64,000 nt of DNA from CAILDB01 sp049695975 (lineage in GTDB: Bacteria > Patescibacteriota > Minisyncoccia > Phycocordibacterales > GWA1-40-21): assembly GCA_049695975.1 (NCBI GenBank), contig JBAVTE010000012.1:73600-137599 (forward strand), given 5' to 3'. The stretch's first letter is position 1. Each line of letters begins with the position of its first letter. The notes under the pieces are model-generated. The model ran no database searches and had not been told where the DNA came from. It saw nothing but the letters and a program-made list of their open reading frames with translations. Shown here in pieces: positions 9,158 to 18,976 of the stretch. The position numbers and the translations under genes were made by a program.

Positions 9158-9601
9158 TTATTGAAACCACCCTGGAATTTGAAGAATATCAGGATTGACT
9201 GTATATAGGATGAGATATGAGGCAAGGACGAGCAGTAGACCCCAGAGAGCATTAGTTATTTTACTTTTAGCATCACTCTTTCCATCAAAGGCCTCGGTAG
9301 TCATATATTCTACTCCTCCCCAAGCGATCATAAGGACGGCGAGCACGGCAGCAGCAGCAACTCCGAAGTTATAAACAGAAGCCAAAAATTTTCCCAAATT
9401 TCCACTCGTATCTATTTTTTCATTTATCATCGCTTTTTTTTCTAGCGGAACATATTTCATTGTGCCATCATTATTGTCAGATGGTATAAAGTGTGTGTTT
9501 TGGGGTTGAGCATCTTCTGCATTACATAAAGTAAAAGGTATTGCTGTACAAAGTATGAAGAAGGAAACTATTAATAATGCTATTTTTTTATTATTTTTCA
9601 T
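9158..9601 (-). CDS. TrbC/VirB2-like pilin subunit
   Basis: 147 residues with a cleavable-looking signal (KIALLIVSFFILCTAIPFTL) and two later hydrophobic helices, VYNFGVAAAAVLAVLMIAWG and ALWGLLLVLASYLILYTV, joined by a short polar loop. This two-helix arrangement is that of VirB2/TrbC pilins. Its start overlaps the end of the preceding gene by 11 bp. It probably forms the extracellular filament of the secretion machine encoded upstream. Confidence 0.65.
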   Translation of the reverse strand: MKNNKKIALLIVSFFILCTAIPFTLCNAEDAQPQNTHFIPSDNNDGTMKYVPLEKKAMINEKIDTSGNLGKFLASVYNFGVAAAAVLAVLMIAWGGVEYMTTEAFDGKSDAKSKITNALWGLLLVLASYLILYTVNPDILQIPGWFQ

Positions 9602-10592
9602 AATTTAATGTAAAACCAAATCTACCAAACTGAAACATTCTATCACGATTTTCTACATTTATGCTGATGTTTGCACTCCCCGATCCAGATGTCTCGACTT
9701 GTTTTAAAATAATAGTATTTTTCTTTCCTGCTGTAGTATAACTTTGTCCATTTACTGACCAAGTCATATTTAATCTTGATGAATCTGGTTCTTTTACATC
9801 AAAATAAAAAGGAAAAGCTATAATATCCATTTCTTCTTTTGAACCAATATTTATCACACCTGTAAGGGCTTTATTGAAAAATATTCCATATAATGGATTG
9901 TCTTCATACATTAAAATTTTGGGACTTGTTGGAGAAATAGAAATAATTTTCTCTGCTGTAACTTTTCTGTTGTCATCTTGTACTGTGACATCTATGTCTG
10001 TATCATCAGAGATACCATTACCGCTGAAAACAAAAGTATTTTTTCCTCGGCCTGAAGCATCTTCATCAACTACCCCGTTTTTCATCCAAGTATAAGTAAG
10101 GCTTTTATCTGGTATCTTTGTTCCGTCAATATAAATTTCTGGTATCGCCAGCGCTTTGACAGTTCCCTGTTTTGCAAAAAGAGGCGAACCTTTGTAAAAA
10201 TTGGGTGTGTATGACTGTGGCTCAAAAATTATATTTATGTCTCTCGGTTGGATGACTTGTTCGAGTACATTTGTGGAATTTATAACAGCTTTTACTGTCG
10301 TGGATTGTGATTTATTTGATAAATCAAAAGAAAAGCTGGTCAAACCCACCCCTTCTTTTTTCAAAGTTCCATCCACAAACCATGATATTTGCTCGGTATT
10401 TAAATTTTGATAAATGTTTTTGAGAGAAGCTGTGATGGTATCTCTAAATTTTGGATTTATGGGCGATATAGTCATACTGGATCCAGAGATTGCCTGTGAA
10501 TTTGGGGTTTGAGCAAAAGAAAAAATAGGACATATTGATATGGCTGTGAGAATAATAATTAATTTTAGAGATGTAAGAAAGCTTCTATTCAT
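9591..10592 (-). CDS. Secreted Ig-like/PKD-like protein of the secretion operon
   Basis: 333 residues beginning with a signal peptide (MNRSFLTSLKLIIILTAISI...FSFAQ). The mature part is beta-rich with repeats such as ISWFVDGTLKKEG, YTWMKNGVVDE and MTWSVNGQSY, typical of Ig/PKD-like folds. No enzymatic motif is visible. It lies between the VirB4-like and VirB2-like genes and overlaps the latter. An envelope component of the machine is plausible; function not known. Confidence 0.6.
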   Translation of the reverse strand: MNRSFLTSLKLIIILTAISICPIFSFAQTPNSQAISGSSMTISPINPKFRDTITASLKNIYQNLNTEQISWFVDGTLKKEGVGLTSFSFDLSNKSQSTTVKAVINSTNVLEQVIQPRDINIIFEPQSYTPNFYKGSPLFAKQGTVKALAIPEIYIDGTKIPDKSLTYTWMKNGVVDEDASGRGKNTFVFSGNGISDDTDIDVTVQDDNRKVTAEKIISISPTSPKILMYEDNPLYGIFFNKALTGVINIGSKEEMDIIAFPFYFDVKEPDSSRLNMTWSVNGQSYTTAGKKNTIILKQVETSGSGSANISINVENRDRMFQFGRFGFTLNYEK

Positions 10593-10613
10593 TTGTTATA
10601 TTATAACACAAAA

Positions 10614-12443
10614 TTAACCCATCAACCCATTTGCAATACCATATTCTTGTTTTGCTTTTCTGATAGCGAGGAGCTGTGAAGGATCGGAAGTGATGATTTG
10701 ATCTTCGGTATAAGATGCATAGATTTTGAGAGCGACATGCTTTGTTCCTACAAAGAAAATACCCTCTCCTACATCTGATTCAAGCAGTAAAAACTTTTCT
10801 TCATCAGTGAGGTTAAATATTTTTTGCAAATTGTCCACAGCCGTCGGGGATTGTTTGAGGAGAATTTGTATTGAGGAGTTTGTCACAATAGGTTGCCCAT
10901 AAGGTGAACGCAAGAAGTCATCGACATCTTGAGTAATAGTAGCAAGACCCAGGAAGTATTTTCTGCCTCTTTTTGCCATGCCAAAAAGGAATGATGCTGT
11001 GTCATCCGATTTCATCATCCACCATGCCTCATCTATCACAAGCAATCTCTTTTTGAGTTGTTTACGGACGGCATTCCAAATGTGGTGTGTAATGAGATAC
11101 ATAGCTACTGGCTTGAGTTCATCTTCCATATCTCTAATGGAAAAAACTACGAATTTGTAGTCTATATCAATGTTTGTGGCTTTGTTTAGAAATCCTGCCC
11201 ATGTTCCTCTCGTATATTTTGAAAGTTTTTGTACAAGTGACTCGGCCCCTTTCATACCAGAAAGAACGAGCTCAAAGTCCGAGAGAAGTGGCGCCTCAAC
11301 ATTTGAGAAATCAGAGTCTGGGGTGATATCTTTCAGTGCATATGTCTCCAAAATTGCTTTATCTATGATCGCATCTTCTTCTTGTGAAAGTCCGCCAAAC
11401 ATTAGGCGGAAAAGTCCGACAAGGTTTATAATATTTGTTCTCAAAACATCTGCTGATGATTCATCTTCACGAGCGATAGGAAGATCAAATGGATTCAAGT
11501 GGGCATCAGAGTTTAAAGAAATACTAAACGACTTTCCACCAGCTGCCTCGGCGAGGAATTCATATTCTTTTTCTGGGTCTATCACAATGACATCTATATC
11601 AAACATCAAACTTCGCAATATTTCTAGCTTTGTACAGTATGATTTACCAGAACCAGACTTTGCAAAAGTGATGGAGTTGTAGTTTTCTAGAGAAAATCTG
11701 TCAAAGATTACTAAGCTGGAATTGTGCCTGTTGATACCATAAAGAATACCTTTGTCGGATGTAAGGTCGAAAGAAATAAAAGGAAAAATACTCGATAATG
11801 GGGATGAGTTGAGCTTGGAATGTATTTCAAGGAGGTCTGTGCCTGTTGGTAAAATACTTTTATAACCCTGCTCTTGTTGAAAAAGTGCTGGTTTTACATA
11901 AATAAGGCGGGATTCAAGGATTGATTTGATTTCCGATTCAAATTTGTTTAGTTCTTCTTCATTGTCTGCATAAATAGTAATGTAAAGACCAACATCAAAA
12001 AGCTTTTCTTGTGCTTGCTGGAGATTGTCGCGAAGCCCTTCGAGGTCTTGGTATGCAGTATCTAGTACTGGGTCACGCACCAGACCCTTCCTTTCCCTGT
12101 CATTTATTTGGCTTTGTACTTCGGCCACTTTTTTCTGAAATTGTCGCAGTATTTTTACTGTGTCGAGCGGATGAATAAAAATTGAAACATTAAAAACTCT
12201 ATCAAGGTTGATGATTGGGGCAAACCAGCTTTCAGTGAGAAACCTAGGATAGGAAATAACAAAAAATGTTCGAGCTATTTTTTCTCCAAGATTTATTTCT
12301 TTCGGCGTAATTTTGAGCGCCGATGGTGCAATGATGTCTTGTAATTCTAGAACCCCAGCCTCATATATTTCTTGGGGAAGAAAAGATGTCAGTTCATCTT
12401 TTTTGTCTTCTTTTTTGCCGAATAAATTATTTAAAAATGACAT
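10614..12443 (-). CDS. VirB4/TraC-family secretion ATPase
   Basis: About 609 residues. Walker A is FAKSGSGKSYCTKLEIL and Walker B is LLVIDEAWWMM, followed by ATITQDVDDFL, all characteristic of VirB4/TraC motors. VirB4 energises pilus assembly and substrate transfer at the inner membrane. Two starts are possible: the ATG at 12443, one base after the upstream stop, or the ATG at 12452, overlapping it by eight bases. The preceding 214-aa gene looks like a separate N-terminal TraC-like domain. Confidence 0.9.
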   Translation of the reverse strand: MSFLNNLFGKKEDKKDELTSFLPQEIYEAGVLELQDIIAPSALKITPKEINLGEKIARTFFVISYPRFLTESWFAPIINLDRVFNVSIFIHPLDTVKILRQFQKKVAEVQSQINDRERKGLVRDPVLDTAYQDLEGLRDNLQQAQEKLFDVGLYITIYADNEEELNKFESEIKSILESRLIYVKPALFQQEQGYKSILPTGTDLLEIHSKLNSSPLSSIFPFISFDLTSDKGILYGINRHNSSLVIFDRFSLENYNSITFAKSGSGKSYCTKLEILRSLMFDIDVIVIDPEKEYEFLAEAAGGKSFSISLNSDAHLNPFDLPIAREDESSADVLRTNIINLVGLFRLMFGGLSQEEDAIIDKAILETYALKDITPDSDFSNVEAPLLSDFELVLSGMKGAESLVQKLSKYTRGTWAGFLNKATNIDIDYKFVVFSIRDMEDELKPVAMYLITHHIWNAVRKQLKKRLLVIDEAWWMMKSDDTASFLFGMAKRGRKYFLGLATITQDVDDFLRSPYGQPIVTNSSIQILLKQSPTAVDNLQKIFNLTDEEKFLLLESDVGEGIFFVGTKHVALKIYASYTEDQIITSDPSQLLAIRKAKQEYGIANGLMG

Positions 12444-12444
12444 A

Positions 12445-13089
12445 TTATGCATTTACGATGGGTTTTTCTAAATCCCCAGGATTAAATATCTTGTAGAACA
12501 ATTCAATAATCTCATCTGTACCAAGGGCGATGCTCTTCAGTCCACATCTGATAAGTCCACCTTGTATTACTCCGATCCTCTGCTCAAGCTGGGTTCTGTT
12601 TTCAAGGAAAGAGTCATTTTTATCTGTGGTTTTTGTTTTTTCTTCTTTTTTGCTGTTAAAAAAGTTACTAGCAATACTACCGGCATTGTTCGTCGTCAAT
12701 ACTTGTGAAAATGGTATTACTACAAAGAAAGTTTTGGTCATAATGTTGGATTGCTCCACAAAAGCTTTGATGAAAGCAATATATTCTTTGATTTGTATTT
12801 TCATAAGGTCACTAAGCTCGGCTTTGTATCTTTCTTCGAGCTGAGCTAGATACGGTCGGATATCGAGTTGTCTTGATTGGATGGAAATTTGAACAGAAAA
12901 ATCAAGAGAATTCAGAAAATTTTGAAATTGATATATGACAGCCTCCTGCTCTTCTCCGGATTTTAAAGCAAAGTTGACAGATGAAACCATAATAACCGCT
13001 CTCATTGAGCCATCTTTTAAAATCATCACTCCATCTCGGATTTCTTTGATGGGTACGAAATCTTGTGTTGCTTTTGCAATTACCGGCAT
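12445..13089 (-). CDS. TraC/VirB4 N-terminal-domain-like protein
   Basis: 214 residues without a P-loop. Segments such as VPIKEIRDGVMILKDGSMRAVIMVSSVNF and QFQNFLNSLDFSVQISIQSRQLD resemble the N-terminal domain that precedes the ATPase in TraC/VirB4 proteins. It abuts the ATPase gene (TAATATG junction). I infer a split of the VirB4 architecture into two coupled chains. No transmembrane helix is obvious. Confidence 0.65.
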   Translation of the reverse strand: MPVIAKATQDFVPIKEIRDGVMILKDGSMRAVIMVSSVNFALKSGEEQEAVIYQFQNFLNSLDFSVQISIQSRQLDIRPYLAQLEERYKAELSDLMKIQIKEYIAFIKAFVEQSNIMTKTFFVVIPFSQVLTTNNAGSIASNFFNSKKEEKTKTTDKNDSFLENRTQLEQRIGVIQGGLIRCGLKSIALGTDEIIELFYKIFNPGDLEKPIVNA

Positions 13090-13119
13090 AACTATATTAT
13101 ATATTAAAAGACCAAAAAA

Positions 13120-13578
13120 CTATAATCTACTTTCTCCTATTATCCTGCCTAGAGGTTTTTCTTCTTTTGACACTGGGTTCAATGACTCTTTTATATTTAA
13201 ACTCCATGTCAAATCTTTTAATTTACTGTCGGAAAGCTTTGGCATATATATAGACTTTTGGGTATTATTTTCCGAAATGGTATGTTCTGGTTTTTTATCT
13301 GCCTTTTTCCAAATATATAGCCGACTGTTTGTAAAATAATTGAATGCATACTGAATCATAAATATAAGAGGTCTGTTGTTTACAGAATAAAAAGCGAGGA
13401 GTAAGCCGGCTATTGCCACAGCAAGAGCGATGGGGATGGATAATATTTTGAAAGGAATAAAATAATATACCGAAAAAGCAAGACCCACACCTCCACCGAT
13501 ATAAATAAACTGTTTGAAGGTCAATGGTCCAAATATTTTGTCTTCTATATCAATAAATTGTGGTGTTTGAAATTGCAT
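13120..13578 (-). CDS. PrgI-family membrane protein
   Basis: 152 residues. The N terminus MQFQTPQFIDIEDKIFGPLT leads into two close hydrophobic helices (FIYIGGGVGLAFSVYYFIPF and IPIALAVAIAGLLLAFYSV), the pattern of PrgI/TcpE-like proteins of Gram-positive conjugation systems, where they lie beside VirB4 and VirB6 homologues. A basic C-terminal tail follows. Its stop is 30 bases upstream of the TraC-like gene. Confidence 0.75.
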   Translation of the reverse strand: MQFQTPQFIDIEDKIFGPLTFKQFIYIGGGVGLAFSVYYFIPFKILSIPIALAVAIAGLLLAFYSVNNRPLIFMIQYAFNYFTNSRLYIWKKADKKPEHTISENNTQKSIYMPKLSDSKLKDLTWSLNIKESLNPVSKEEKPLGRIIGESRL

Positions 13579-13579
13579 T

Positions 13580-14320
13580 TTATTCTATTGGTTCTCTATA
13601 GGGGTCTTTTTTGGGCTCTGGTTTCAGAGGGATTTTACTGGTTTCCTCTATCACTACCCTTTCTTTCGGCATACTAGTCATGCCCCCCATCTTCTCCACT
13701 ATTACATCCTCTACTTTTTTCTCTGGATTGTCTGAAAGTGAATTTGTTGCAAGAAGTATGGGTTTCGGATTTGGTGAAATTTGTTTTGTCTCAGAAATAT
13801 AATTGTTCATAGGTGTTTGTATTTCTACTCCCTCACCCATATCTTCTATCTCTTTTGTTTTTTCCCCACTATTTGAATTGAGTGAGCTAAAATAAATAGA
13901 TCCTTCTTTTTTGTGTATTTCGCTTGGATTTTCTATGCCCTCCAATATCGTCGCCCTTGTCATTTCTGGCTCTTCCAACAAATTTTCCTCGCCCGTTTCT
14001 TCATTCATCTTCTGAAGTGACTCTCTTATTTTTTTGAAAATCAAATCATCTACATCCATAGCTATTGTATTTGCGACTCTTTCATCTACCTCCATATTTG
14101 TCATCAGATTTTTCTTGTAGTCAGCAAGTGATTCAAGCCCCACCATGACGAGCGTCGTCTCGGTCTCAAGCTTCCCTGCTTGGTCTATCAGTAATTTATT
14201 TTTCTTTGTGACCTGATCCAGCGCCGTGCTGTAATCCACCGAAAAAACCGCATCTTTCACATCCTGTGGAAGCGTCTTCATTTGCTCATCTATTGCATTT
14301 TGTAATTGTGTGTCATTCAT
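13580..14320 (-). CDS. Uncharacterised paralogue A of the secretion operon
   Basis: 246 residues. The N-terminal ~115 residues (LPQDVKDAVFSVDYSTALDQV, LETETTLVMVGLESLADYKKN, DDLIFKKIRESLQKM) are clearly paralogous to the next gene. The C-terminal half is low-complexity, polar and Pro-rich, ending in a Lys/Glu/Pro tail. There is no signal or membrane segment. The helical module recurs in CPR proteins near such operons, to my knowledge without an assigned function. Confidence 0.6.
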   Translation of the reverse strand: MNDTQLQNAIDEQMKTLPQDVKDAVFSVDYSTALDQVTKKNKLLIDQAGKLETETTLVMVGLESLADYKKNLMTNMEVDERVANTIAMDVDDLIFKKIRESLQKMNEETGEENLLEEPEMTRATILEGIENPSEIHKKEGSIYFSSLNSNSGEKTKEIEDMGEGVEIQTPMNNYISETKQISPNPKPILLATNSLSDNPEKKVEDVIVEKMGGMTSMPKERVVIEETSKIPLKPEPKKDPYREPIE

Positions 14321-14328
14321 AATTTATA

Positions 14329-14802
14329 TTATTTTGTTGCTATCTCAGCCAATCTTTCCTTTATACTTTTTCCACCTACTTTAATCCTTATCGCTGTTAC
14401 TATTTCGCTGTTTGGCTTTTGTAACATATAATTATTTTTTACCAATGTATTTGAAATATCACTAACCGATAACATGTCCTCATCCATTTTCTGTAAGGAT
14501 TGAAGAATCCTCCTAAAAATATTTTCGTTTACATCCGTCGCTATTTCTTGGGCCTGAATTAAAAATATATCGAGATTTTTTTCAAGATTAGCAACATAGT
14601 CAGAAATAGGTTCAAGACCAAGCAAAACAAAAGAGGTTTCCATTTCAAGTTTTTCAGTCAATTCAGCAGATAACTTTTGTCTTTCAGATATCTCTCCAAG
14701 TTTTTTTCCATAATCAACAGAAAGGATAAATTCCCGTACATCTTGTGGAAGTTTTTTCATCTGTTCTGCTACTATTTCTTGTGTCGTTTTTTCTTTTTGC
14801 AT
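14329..14802 (-). CDS. Uncharacterised paralogue B of the secretion operon
   Basis: 157 residues, sharing with its neighbour LPQDVREFILSVDYGKKLGE, LEMETSFVLLGLEPISDYVAN and IFRRILQSLQKM in the same order and spacing. This is a tandem duplication with divergence. Predicted soluble and helical. It sits between the VirB6-like gene and paralogue A, eight bases from the latter. Function unknown; a cytoplasmic scaffold of the secretion complex is possible. Confidence 0.6.
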   Translation of the reverse strand: MQKEKTTQEIVAEQMKKLPQDVREFILSVDYGKKLGEISERQKLSAELTEKLEMETSFVLLGLEPISDYVANLEKNLDIFLIQAQEIATDVNENIFRRILQSLQKMDEDMLSVSDISNTLVKNNYMLQKPNSEIVTAIRIKVGGKSIKERLAEIATK

Positions 14803-14814
14803 ATTTAATATTTT

Positions 14815-17187
14815 TTATTTTGATTCGTGTTGAGTTTCCATACCTTCTGCTAATTTAGCTGCTCTTGCCATAGAGGTCCATTTTCCAGTCCTACCCTCTC
14901 TAACTGAATCTGCATAATTTCTAGCTTTATTTACTACATCTAGTTGTGCTTTTTCAGGGGCAGTTATTACAGATGGATCATTTTCTACCTTCTTTTCCGC
15001 CTTTGTTTTTATGGCTTTCATTTGATCATCTAGGGCAGCTATTTCACCAGCATATTTCTTCTTAAGCTCCTCTTGAATTTCCTTTACTTTTTTATCTTTT
15101 GTTCTAGCTGCGTCGTTGTAAATTCTCTTTGCTTCAGAGAGTGCTTTTTTGTGCTCAGCTTTTTGTACAGTGGTACCCGTAGCCATAATACTAGCTGATC
15201 TTGTTTCCAGATCCTCTTTTTCTGTCTTTGCATCTGCAAAAGCAGCCTGTTCGTTTACAAGATCTTTATGATTGTCTCTGACTCTTAGGTAGTCAGTTTT
15301 CTGATTTCTTAAATTATTGTAATTAACGTCGCTACCACCGGTATGATAACCAGTAACTGGGTCTATGAAGACTGTGCTACTAATACCAGTAGCAGGGTTT
15401 ACGACAGTCATACCAGCACCATCTAATTGACCTTTTACTACGGTATCTCTAGCCTGTAGAGCAGTATTTGCCGCCAATCTTTGCTTACCAGTAACTGATT
15501 TATCAAGTTTATTATATATTTCATTTTCTCTTTCCTGTTGTGCTTGTCTAGCTCCTGCAAAACCTGTTTCTTTACCATAAATTCCACTGGTTTTACCCAT
15601 ATCCATATTGATACCTGTTTGTTTGCTAAGAACACCAGCTACTTTACGTACAGACTCTACATTTCTAGCATCATATGTGGACTTTGAAGCTTTTTCATAT
15701 GTTGCCAATTGCATCCTAGCCCTAATACTTCCACTCGCTGCGTCTGCTCTTAATTTCTCACCTCGGGCACCTTGAAGTTGGCTGTTTGCAAGTCTGCCAA
15801 TTACTTGCCTACCAGCCAAGGCCACTCCACCCGTTGCAACCCCAAGTCCAAATCCTACTACTTTGGATCCCAAGCCGTTTACCATTTGCCCCACACTTCC
15901 ACTGGACTTTTTGGTTATTTCCACAGTTTTCAATATAAGGAAAATTATAATTGAGAAGTTTAGAAGCATTGCAAAACTAGAAGCAGCACCTGTAAATTCG
16001 CCATTACCACTTATCATTGTTGATATGTCAGTTGTACCAAAACCTTTAGCAATTACTAGAGTTATAATTATTAAAAGCAAGAATATAGGAATAATAAAAA
16101 GCTGTGCGGTAAATTCTTTCCACCACCAGTCTGGAGAGAGACTTTCGAGAGCTTTTACTTTTGAAAGCATTGTTTTTACACCCGGTCCTAGAAATCCTAA
16201 TGGAGAAAGAGCTAATAATAAGATTAATGTAACTATTCTTCCTATAAATAAAATACATACAGAGAAAAAAGCAAAAGCTGCAATAGAATAAATTGCAATT
16301 TGTAGTACAAAAAGTATTATTATCCCCAGAATACCAACTGGCTCTGTATTATTGTTTGAACTTATTTTATCCTTTCCTTCGCCAAAAAGCCTTGTCCCTT
16401 GTGTTGATTGTGGTATACCCAAACCATTAGCAAGACCAGCTGTCAGAGATGATTTTGCTTCTCCATTTACCGAGACAACTTGATTGTATAAGGCAGTTGA
16501 GACAGTATTGCTTGCATCTATTAAAACTCTCGTAAAGAACATACTAAAGTTTATCAAAAGTCCGGATATAACAACTCCGATAATAATTTGTTTTGTAGTA
16601 TTTCCAGCCTTTCCAATTATTTGAGAAATGCCAGCCCATAAAAGCACAAAAACAAAAAATACATTAAAAATATCTCTTACAATTGTCCAAACTTTAAATA
16701 TTCCAGCTCCTATATTTGGATCATCATAATTAAAACCAATAGCTATTCCAAGTGTCCAATCCAATAGCTTGGCAGAAATCACCAGCATCATTCCAGCGAT
16801 AGCTCTTACGACTAAAAGTATATAAGCAATCCCCTTGAGGATAATGCCTAAAAGACCAGAGGCAATAAATGCCATGGGGTCTTTCCAAAAACTTATTTGC
16901 TTTTCATTCGCCGCCACCCCCGCGTCATATTTTTCTTTAGTTATGATTTGATTCCTATTATCATAATAGGTTATAACACCAGTTGTCTTGTTTGTCTCTG
17001 TCTGGTATCCATTAGGGGCAGAATAGTATGATATATCACCAGCTGCGACCTCGTTTTTTTGTGTGGAAATAATTAAAGAATCATTTGGGTTCACAATAAA
17101 TTTTATCGGCGTCAAAAAAACCCCTAACACTATAGAAAGTGCAACAAAAAACTTAAATGTATTTGAAGTAAAAAATCTTTTTTTCAT
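14815..17187 (-). CDS. VirB6/TrbL-like polytopic membrane protein
   Basis: 790 residues. A signal-like N terminus leads to a large hydrophobic half (about 100-440) with at least seven helices, including GIAYILLVVRAIAGMMLVISA, FFVFVLLWAGISQIIG and LLLIIITLVIAKGFG. The C-terminal ~340 residues are hydrophilic, Ala/Lys/Glu-rich and coiled-coil-like. This is the VirB6/TrbL/PrgH layout. It would form the membrane channel of the secretion machine, and follows the 17.3-kb gene in the same operon. Confidence 0.8.
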   Translation of the reverse strand: MKKRFFTSNTFKFFVALSIVLGVFLTPIKFIVNPNDSLIISTQKNEVAAGDISYYSAPNGYQTETNKTTGVITYYDNRNQIITKEKYDAGVAANEKQISFWKDPMAFIASGLLGIILKGIAYILLVVRAIAGMMLVISAKLLDWTLGIAIGFNYDDPNIGAGIFKVWTIVRDIFNVFFVFVLLWAGISQIIGKAGNTTKQIIIGVVISGLLINFSMFFTRVLIDASNTVSTALYNQVVSVNGEAKSSLTAGLANGLGIPQSTQGTRLFGEGKDKISSNNNTEPVGILGIIILFVLQIAIYSIAAFAFFSVCILFIGRIVTLILLLALSPLGFLGPGVKTMLSKVKALESLSPDWWWKEFTAQLFIIPIFLLLIIITLVIAKGFGTTDISTMISGNGEFTGAASSFAMLLNFSIIIFLILKTVEITKKSSGSVGQMVNGLGSKVVGFGLGVATGGVALAGRQVIGRLANSQLQGARGEKLRADAASGSIRARMQLATYEKASKSTYDARNVESVRKVAGVLSKQTGINMDMGKTSGIYGKETGFAGARQAQQERENEIYNKLDKSVTGKQRLAANTALQARDTVVKGQLDGAGMTVVNPATGISSTVFIDPVTGYHTGGSDVNYNNLRNQKTDYLRVRDNHKDLVNEQAAFADAKTEKEDLETRSASIMATGTTVQKAEHKKALSEAKRIYNDAARTKDKKVKEIQEELKKKYAGEIAALDDQMKAIKTKAEKKVENDPSVITAPEKAQLDVVNKARNYADSVREGRTGKWTSMARAAKLAEGMETQHESK

Positions 17188-17267
17188 TTTACTTATTTTA
17201 CCTCTTTAATTATACCAAATGTAACTCCTTTTTCCCAATCGTCTCTGACTAAAAACTCTTTTGTCTT

Positions 17268-18944
17268 TTATATTGACTGTAAATATTCTGAAAATGTAGG
17301 AATTGTAATGGGGCAATTCTCAGTGGAATAATGTGGATATCTGTTTGCTATGTCATAGGCCTGTACATAGATAGATTCAGCCAGACTTACATCCGATGCC
17401 TGCCCCTCTGTATGGAAGGGTGGTGCCCCAAGGTCATTTATTTGCGTGCTAGCACTTAGTGTATTAAGTCTCGAGTCTATTTCTTTAACATTTGTATTAC
17501 TATCTATAATATTTTTATTTAGTTCCTTAAAAATATCCGTTGTGGTTATAAGGTCTAAAACATTTGTTTGTATATCTTTAGCCCTTTGGGTGTTGGTGGT
17601 AGCGTCGCTACTATCTTGATAATTACAACTCATTGCTTCTGTGAAGGTGCTTCTTATGGATTTACTTCCAATATTTAAATAATTTAATATATTATTTTGT
17701 ATATATTGATAGTCAGTTTCTATATTTCTTTGATTTTTGAGTGCGGTTCTAGTACCTGATAGCGGATCGGACGGGTTGGGGTTATTTGGGTTGTTGTTTG
17801 TTGAATTTCCCCCGTTTGATGAGTTATTGTAAGAATTTTGAACCGCTTGCTGAGCTTGTAGGTCTTTGATGGTTTGTTCGTTATCATAGTATTGTTGATC
17901 CTTGTTATTACCAGTAAGAGAACTCATCGTTGATTTTAATTGTTCTGTTGCTAATTCCGTTAATAAATCTACAGATGCAGCGGCTATAATATCGAGCCCA
18001 TCTCCTATCGCTATTTGCATTTCGGTCATTCTTTGTCCAGAGGTACTTCCGAAAAATAATCTGGAGGCAATCAAACTCCCTGGACTTTTAACTTTACAAA
18101 CCGTTTCTACACTTGTGCCTTCTATTGTGTCAGTATTATTATCGCTACCACTTTCTTCATCCATCGTGTTTTTGGTTGTAACAGGTGGTTTATAGAATGG
18201 ACTTCCTACATAAGGCTGACCTTGACTTACAAATTGTTTTTGTGTATTGCCAGTTACTGGGTCTATGGAAATGTTGTAGGTTGTATCTGTGCATTCTCGT
18301 AAAGTTAAGGAACCGCTACCTAGTGACTGTTCTTTGTCAACTTGTCCTTGTTTGTCTTGTCCTATTAAGCTGAGTTGACTATCAAACACTAGGAATGCTC
18401 CTTCAGGAGTGGCATTTGGGTCGGTGACCATAGTGAGGAAAGAATTCCAACCACCACCACCTATGAAATCTCCATTTGCAAAATTGGTGTAGGCATCTTT
18501 TCCATTTTGTAACGCTCCAGATAGGGTACAGTCTACTGTTTGATAAAATTTTCTGTGTTGCAATGCCAGAGAAAGTTTTAGTTGTAGTTGAAATGGTTTA
18601 CACAAAAAACTGAAAGCCGGATTATTATAAAGAAAGTCACCTATAGCAACATCTGCGACATTTGTAGCGAATCTCTCTGGATCATTAAGAAAAGAAGGAT
18701 TTCCTTGGAACCCACTTGAAATCCAATCCGCAATACTTTGGCTCATAAAAATAATCGTTCTTTTTGCGGCGGCTTTAGCAAAAAATACCAAATCAGATTT
18801 TGTTTTTTCCCAAACACTAGCTACTACAGTTACTGGAACGGCCTCTGCTTTTTGGGGTAATAACAAAAAAGAAAAATTCAAAACTATCATTACCGTTATC
18901 AGAATTCCGGATAGCACTTTTTTATTTAAATTGTTTTTTAGCAT
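17268..18944 (-). CDS. Large secreted secretion-operon protein
   Basis: 558 residues with a signal peptide (KVLSGILITVMIVLNFSFLLLPQKAEA). The mature chain has scattered Cys residues, a Ser/Asn/Gly-rich linker (about 355-385) and helical flanks. I recognise no catalytic motif. Position directly upstream of the VirB6-like gene suggests a periplasmic or surface component, perhaps filling a VirB5-like role. That is inference from location only. Confidence 0.55.
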   Translation of the reverse strand: MLKNNLNKKVLSGILITVMIVLNFSFLLLPQKAEAVPVTVVASVWEKTKSDLVFFAKAAAKRTIIFMSQSIADWISSGFQGNPSFLNDPERFATNVADVAIGDFLYNNPAFSFLCKPFQLQLKLSLALQHRKFYQTVDCTLSGALQNGKDAYTNFANGDFIGGGGWNSFLTMVTDPNATPEGAFLVFDSQLSLIGQDKQGQVDKEQSLGSGSLTLRECTDTTYNISIDPVTGNTQKQFVSQGQPYVGSPFYKPPVTTKNTMDEESGSDNNTDTIEGTSVETVCKVKSPGSLIASRLFFGSTSGQRMTEMQIAIGDGLDIIAAASVDLLTELATEQLKSTMSSLTGNNKDQQYYDNEQTIKDLQAQQAVQNSYNNSSNGGNSTNNNPNNPNPSDPLSGTRTALKNQRNIETDYQYIQNNILNYLNIGSKSIRSTFTEAMSCNYQDSSDATTNTQRAKDIQTNVLDLITTTDIFKELNKNIIDSNTNVKEIDSRLNTLSASTQINDLGAPPFHTEGQASDVSLAESIYVQAYDIANRYPHYSTENCPITIPTFSEYLQSI

Positions 18945-18976
18945 TTTGTCTTTTTGATTATATCAAATATTTAATC

